Source: an uncultured bacterium (lineage in GTDB: Bacteria; Bacillota; Clostridia; Lachnospirales; Lachnospiraceae). From it: 7,917 nt of DNA. A model generated the notes under the pieces. That model had not been told where the DNA came from. It made no database searches and saw nothing but the letters and a program-made list of their open reading frames with translations. Shown piece by piece: positions 4,602-7,917 of this stretch (within the stretch, counting starts at the first letter, position 1; every line of letters begins with the position of its first letter). Both the position numbers and the translations under genes were made by a program. The stretch covers positions 1 through 7,917 of the forward strand of contig CAJMRM010000071.1 in NCBI GenBank assembly GCA_905215775.1, in the 5' to 3' direction.

Positions 4602-5998
4602 AACGGGAATATTTTCTGACGACAGAACGGCTTGGCTTTTCCTGGTGGACAGAAGGGGATCTGGAATTGGCAAAGAGCCTCTGGGAGGACCCGAAGGTGT
4701 GCCGGTACATCTGTGCTGCCGGGCAGTTTTCAGATGAGGAGGTACGGGAGCGGCTGGCTCTGGAGGTGGAAAACGGGCGGCGGCATCATGTCCAGTACTG
4801 GCCGGTCTTTGATCTGGAAACAGGAGGCCTGGCCGGCTGCTGCGGATTAAGGCCCCACGGAGGCCGGATGTATGAGATGGGAGTCCATCTGAAGCCGGAA
4901 TTCTGGGGACGGGGGATCGCCGGGGAGGCCTGCCGGGCGGTCATGTGGTACGCGTGCTCGGAGCTGAATGCCGAGGGCCTTTTTGCGGGCCGCCATCCGG
5001 AAAATAACGGATCCAGAAGATTGCTGGAGCGGCTGGGATTTAAATATACGGGAGAAGAATTTTACAGCCCTACGGGACTTTACCATCCTTCCTATGAGAA
5101 GCGCTGGAGCCGGAGCTGTTTTAAGACTGCGCTGCTCCAGATCCTTCCGGGAAACAGTCTGGAGGAAAATCTGGAAAAAGGAATTGCCTGGTGCCAGGAG
5201 GCAAAAAAGGCCGGGGCTGACCTTGCTCTGTTCCCTGAAATGTGGAGCTGCGGTTATGATATTCCAGAAAGTGTGGAGGAATTGGAACGTAAGGCAGTGG
5301 CAGCGGACGGTCCCTTCGTTAAAGCCTTTGCCGGCGCGGCCCGGGAGCTGTCTATGGCCATCGGGATCACGATCCTGGAGCGGCATCCGAAGGGGCCGAG
5401 GAACACGCTGCTTCTGCTGGACCGCCATGGGGAATGCGTGCTGTCCTATGCAAAGGTCCATACCTGTGACTTTGAGGATGAAGGCCGTCTGACACCGGGG
5501 GAGGAGTTTTGTACGGCAGACCTGGACACGGAGGCCGGCGCTGTCCGGGTGGGGGCCATGATCTGCTATGACCGGGAATTCCCGGAGAGCGCCCGGATCC
5601 TGATGCTGAAGGGGGCGGAGATCGTACTGGTTCCCAATGCCTGCCCTATGGAGATCAACCGTCTCTCCCAGCTTCGGGGAAGGGCGTATGAGAATATGAT
5701 GGGGATCGCCACCTGCAATTATCCCCAGGGAAAGCCGGACTGCAACGGCCATTCATCGGCCTTCGACGGCGTGGCATATCTGCCGGAGGAGGAAGCTTCC
5801 AGGGATATGTGTATTCTGGAAGCGGACGGAGCAGAGGGGGTCTGGATGGCGGAATTTGATCTGGAGCTCCTGCGGGCTTACCGCCGCCAGGAGGTACATG
5901 GAAATGCTTACCGCCATCCGGAGCGGTATGGCCTGCTGACAGAGGATGCGGTGCGGCCGCCGTTTGTGCGGAAGGACAGAAGAAGGCCTGTATTATAA
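4598..5998 (+). CDS. GNAT acetyltransferase fused to a carbon-nitrogen hydrolase
   Basis: A 466-residue two-domain cytoplasmic protein. The start at 4598 (GGAGG at 4583-4587, overlapping the tag stop as ATGA) is preferred to the in-frame ATG at 4574. Residues 1-168 are a RimJ/RimL-type GNAT domain: TERLGFSWWTEGD at the start, acetyl-CoA motif WGRGIAGEACRA (103-114) and NNGSRRLLERLGF (136-148). Residues 174-466 are a nitrilase-superfamily domain starting FKTALLQILPG. Its catalytic residues are Glu214 (LFPEMW), Lys286 (YAKVHTCDFEDEG) and Cys323 (GAMICYDREFPESAR), so both halves look active. The linker is under ten residues, which is unusually short. The hydrolase would cleave an amide or nitrile-type C-N bond and the GNAT would acetylate an amine; substrates are unknown. 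An amidohydrolase follows 24 bases on, suggesting one pathway. Confidence 0.88.
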   Translation: MKREYFLTTERLGFSWWTEGDLELAKSLWEDPKVCRYICAAGQFSDEEVRERLALEVENGRRHHVQYWPVFDLETGGLAGCCGLRPHGGRMYEMGVHLKPEFWGRGIAGEACRAVMWYACSELNAEGLFAGRHPENNGSRRLLERLGFKYTGEEFYSPTGLYHPSYEKRWSRSCFKTALLQILPGNSLEENLEKGIAWCQEAKKAGADLALFPEMWSCGYDIPESVEELERKAVAADGPFVKAFAGAARELSMAIGITILERHPKGPRNTLLLLDRHGECVLSYAKVHTCDFEDEGRLTPGEEFCTADLDTEAGAVRVGAMICYDREFPESARILMLKGAEIVLVPNACPMEINRLSQLRGRAYENMMGIATCNYPQGKPDCNGHSSAFDGVAYLPEEEASRDMCILEADGAEGVWMAEFDLELLRAYRRQEVHGNAYRHPERYGLLTEDAVRPPFVRKDRRRPVL

Positions 5999-6022
5999 TA
6001 GAAGAAACGGGAGGGGAAGACC

Positions 6023-7684
6023 ATGAGAAAATTGGTATTAAGGAACGGAAAGATCTATGTGGAGAGAGGCCGGTTTGCCCAGGCGCTTTATGCGGAGGAC
6101 GGAGTGATCCGGGCCGTGGGAACGGAAACGGAGGTCTGGAAGGCAGCGGGGGCCCCGGAGGGCCCTGGAAAAGGTCTGGATGGCGCAGAGATCATTGACC
6201 TGGAGGGCCGCACGGTGATTCCGGGGATCAACGACAGCCATATGCACCTTCTGAATGTGGGGATGGATTTTGCAACTGCCCCCATTACGGGAGTAAGCTC
6301 TGTGGATGAAATGGTGGAGCGGGTGAAGGAGTTCGTCCGCCAGAATCCGGAAACGGCGAAGCAGGGGATCGCGGGAAAGGGCTGGAACCAGGACCTGTTT
6401 ACCGGGGAAAAACGGATGCCGGGCCGCTATGATCTCGATCGGATCTCCACGGAGGTTCCGGTGGTGCTCCAGAGGATCTGCGGTCACGTGGCGGCGGCCA
6501 ACAGCAGGGCCATTGAGCTTCTGGGACTGGACCAGGAGATGCGCCATGTGGATGGCGGCACCATCGAGGTGGATGAAAATGGCGTGCCCACAGGGATCTT
6601 CACTGAAAATGCCATGGAGCTGGTCAATGGCCTGATCCCGAAATATACTCTTGAGGACGATAAGCGTATGTTTTTAAACGCCGCAGAGTACGCTGTGGCC
6701 CACGGCATTACCAGTGTCCAGTCCAATGATGTGGGCAATGCCTTTATTTCCCGGGACGATACGTTCCGTATGCTTCATGAGATCTACGACGAGGGGCTGT
6801 GTCCTCTGCGCTACCGGCATCAGGCGTGCATCCAGTCCCTGGAGGAGTTCCGGGAATGTGTGAACAATGGGGAGTTTAAGCACGGGGTCTATAAGAACCC
6901 GGGGATGCTGGCGCTGGGGCCCTTGAAGCTTTTTAAGGACGGTTCCCTGGGCGGACGGACGGCGGCCATGCGGACGGAGTACCAGGACGATCCGGGAAAC
7001 CGCGGGGTGGAGTGTATCACAAAAGAAGAGATGGATGAATTCTGCCGTCTGGCGGATGAAGCGGGGATCCAGGTGGTGACCCATGTGATCGGAGACAGGG
7101 CTATTGAGGATGTGATCGAAAGCTATGAGAGGGTGCTCCATGACGGAAAGAATCCTCTGCGCCATGCTCTGATCCATTGTCAGATCACAGATCGGGAAAT
7201 GATGGAACGGATCGCCAGAGATGACATTTTGATCTGCTATCAGCCGATCTTTCTGGATTACGATATGCATGTGGTGGTGGACCGGTGCGGAAAGGAGCTG
7301 AGCAGTACCTCCTATGCCTTTGGGACGGCAAAGAAGCTGGGGATCCATGTCTCTTATGGTACGGATTCTCCGGTGGAGGACTGCAATCCCTTCCCGAATC
7401 TTTATTCGGCTGTGACCCGCAAGGACCAGAAGGGATGGCCGGAGGGAGGCTTTTTCCCGGAGGAGCGGGTAGGGATCGAGGATGCGGTGGACGCCTATAC
7501 CATTGGTTCCGCTTATAATGAATTTGCGGAGGATTTCAAGGGGCGGTTAAAGCCGGGATATCTGGCGGACCTGGCGGTTCTGGATACGGATATTTTCACT
7601 TGTGCGGAAGAAGAGATCCGGACGACGCTTCCGGTCATGACGGTCGTTGACGGGCGGGTCGTATACCGGAAAGCGGAGAGATAA
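6023..7684 (+). CDS. YtcJ-like metal-dependent amidohydrolase
   Basis: A 553-residue member of the Amidohydro_3/YtcJ family, related to N-substituted formamide deformylase. It hydrolyses an amide or formamide type bond with one or two metals in a TIM-barrel; substrate unknown. GGGAGGGG (6009-6016) lies six bases before ATG 6023. Metal-site residues are HMH (73-75, DSHMHLL), His354 (VVTHVIGDRAIE), His385 (ALIHCQ) and Asp448 (YGTDSPVEDCNP). GHVAAANSRAIELLG (154-168) and LKLFKDGSLGGRTAA (301-315) are family hallmarks. The small beta-sandwich is formed from both ends (residues 1-66 and KPGYLADLAVLD, 510-521). No signal peptide is seen. It is full length and is the last gene of the operon, so it probably works with the preceding C-N hydrolase. 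Confidence 0.92.
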   Translation: MRKLVLRNGKIYVERGRFAQALYAEDGVIRAVGTETEVWKAAGAPEGPGKGLDGAEIIDLEGRTVIPGINDSHMHLLNVGMDFATAPITGVSSVDEMVERVKEFVRQNPETAKQGIAGKGWNQDLFTGEKRMPGRYDLDRISTEVPVVLQRICGHVAAANSRAIELLGLDQEMRHVDGGTIEVDENGVPTGIFTENAMELVNGLIPKYTLEDDKRMFLNAAEYAVAHGITSVQSNDVGNAFISRDDTFRMLHEIYDEGLCPLRYRHQACIQSLEEFRECVNNGEFKHGVYKNPGMLALGPLKLFKDGSLGGRTAAMRTEYQDDPGNRGVECITKEEMDEFCRLADEAGIQVVTHVIGDRAIEDVIESYERVLHDGKNPLRHALIHCQITDREMMERIARDDILICYQPIFLDYDMHVVVDRCGKELSSTSYAFGTAKKLGIHVSYGTDSPVEDCNPFPNLYSAVTRKDQKGWPEGGFFPEERVGIEDAVDAYTIGSAYNEFAEDFKGRLKPGYLADLAVLDTDIFTCAEEEIRTTLPVMTVVDGRVVYRKAER

Positions 7685-7689
7685 AAGAC

Positions 7690-7728
7690 AGGGGGCATAT
7701 CTTGTACCAGAGGCGGGATATGTCCCCT
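7690..7728 (+). terminator. Hairpin ending the operon
   Basis: GGGGGCATATC (7691-7701) pairs with GATATGTCCCC (7717-7727), 11 pairs including one G-U, extended by an A-T pair, around a 15-base loop. It starts six bases after the stop of the amidohydrolase gene. The downstream T content (TTATCTTGTATATA) is moderate rather than a clean run, so termination is likely but not ideal. Confidence 0.65.
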
Positions 7729-7740
7729 TATCTTGTATAT

Positions 7741-7825
7741 ATAAAAGGAATAGAAAAAAGAAACGCGAAAAATGCAAAAAAAAATGAAAAAAGGTGTTGA
7801 CATTTGGCGGGACATCTGGTATTCT
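7741..7825 (+). promoter_or_regulatory. Strong promoter with A-tract upstream element
   Basis: TTGACA (7797-7802) and TATTCT (7820-7825) are separated by 17 bases. The 55 bases before it (7741-7796) are made of repeated A tracts resembling an UP element. No gene start follows within the window, and a second -35 appears about 90 bases on. This architecture is typical of ribosomal RNA or tRNA operons in Gram-positive bacteria, so a stable RNA gene probably begins just beyond the window. Confidence 0.75.
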
Positions 7826-7837
7826 AATACCCGTCCC
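7809..7837. promoter_or_regulatory. Nested dyad centred on the -10 element
   Basis: GGTATT CT AATACC (7818-7831) is an inverted repeat containing the -10, and it is flanked by GGGAC (7809-7813) and GTCCC (7833-7837). The same GTCCC can instead pair with GGGAC at 7846-7850 in the early transcript. GAAACC (7863-7868) and GGTTTC (7873-7878) make a further leader hairpin. The dyad may be an operator or may simply reflect early transcript structure. Confidence 0.4.
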
Positions 7838-7908
7838 AAGCGACCGGGACAGACTTCTGAAAGAAACCCAAGGGTTTCGGAAAGAAATCAAAAAGAAATT
7901 TAAAAAAA

Positions 7909-7917
7909 GTTCTTGAC
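7909..7917 (+). promoter_or_regulatory. Partial second promoter at the window edge
   Basis: After an A-rich run the window ends in TTGAC (7913-7917), the first five bases of a -35 box. Spacing of roughly 115 bases from the first -35 and the repeated A-rich lead-in suggest tandem promoters. The -10 lies outside the window, so this is only a partial call. Confidence 0.4.

Noticed and set aside
5100..5150. Frameshift or sequencing error joining two genes at the GNAT-hydrolase junction
   Set aside because: The same frame is open through both domains and each has complete motifs, so no shift is needed. A lost stop codon in evolution remains possible and is listed as a check.
4847..5752. 301-codon open frame on the minus strand
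   Set aside because: It lies wholly antisense to the acetyltransferase-hydrolase gene, whose domains and catalytic residues are clear. Long antisense frames are expected in G/C-rich genes, and it has no recognisable domain.
6674..7348. 224-codon minus-strand open frame
   Set aside because: Antisense shadow of the amidohydrolase gene, which has intact family motifs throughout.

Overview
The window looks like a Lachnospiraceae-type (Clostridia) chromosome carrying the end of an integrated mobile island. This rests on the purine-rich GGAGG ribosome binding sites, the overlapping operon layout, the product families and the promoter style; it is inference, not a database result. Two unlike blocks meet near position 3400. 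Positions 1 to about 3380 are visibly A/T-rich, with small genes and long gene-poor stretches. Positions 3480 to 7684 are G/C-rich and tightly packed.

The boundary at 3378-3400 reads as the 3' end of a tRNA gene: T-loop TTCGAAT, then the 3' acceptor strand CTCGTGC and a T. The sequence upstream does not complete the tRNA. This is what remains at the far side when an element integrates into a tRNA 3' end, so the block to its left is most simply the right end of a tRNA-targeted island. No integrase lies in the window.

Island block, left to right: a 5'-complete, 3'-truncated gene of unknown function on the minus strand (1-492); a roughly 800-base gene-poor stretch with a good minus-strand terminator (728-753), a cluster of hairpins including a GC-rich fold (787-1006), a small interrupted reading frame and two 26-bp direct repeats; two tandem minus-strand paralogs (1291-2088 and 2159-2818) for exported proteins with cell-wall/choline-binding-like aromatic repeats; a divergent 73-residue Cro/C1-type regulator (2938-3159); and a terminal 220 bases with an inverted repeat and a perfect 12-bp tandem repeat. 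A 22-bp near-perfect palindrome lies between the -35 and -10 of the paralogs' promoter, so regulator and exported proteins look like one small switchable module.

Chromosomal block: a terminator (3427-3461), then four co-directional genes spaced as an operon: ogt-type alkyl-DNA methyltransferase, Tag-type 3-methyladenine DNA glycosylase (overlapping the next gene by ATGA), a GNAT acetyltransferase fused to a carbon-nitrogen hydrolase, and a YtcJ-like metal-dependent amidohydrolase. The first two repair alkylated DNA; the last two are likely amide or formamide-type hydrolysis enzymes of unknown substrate. A hairpin ends the operon. The last 120 bases hold a strong A-tract-preceded promoter and the -35 of a second one, typical of a stable RNA operon beginning just beyond the window.
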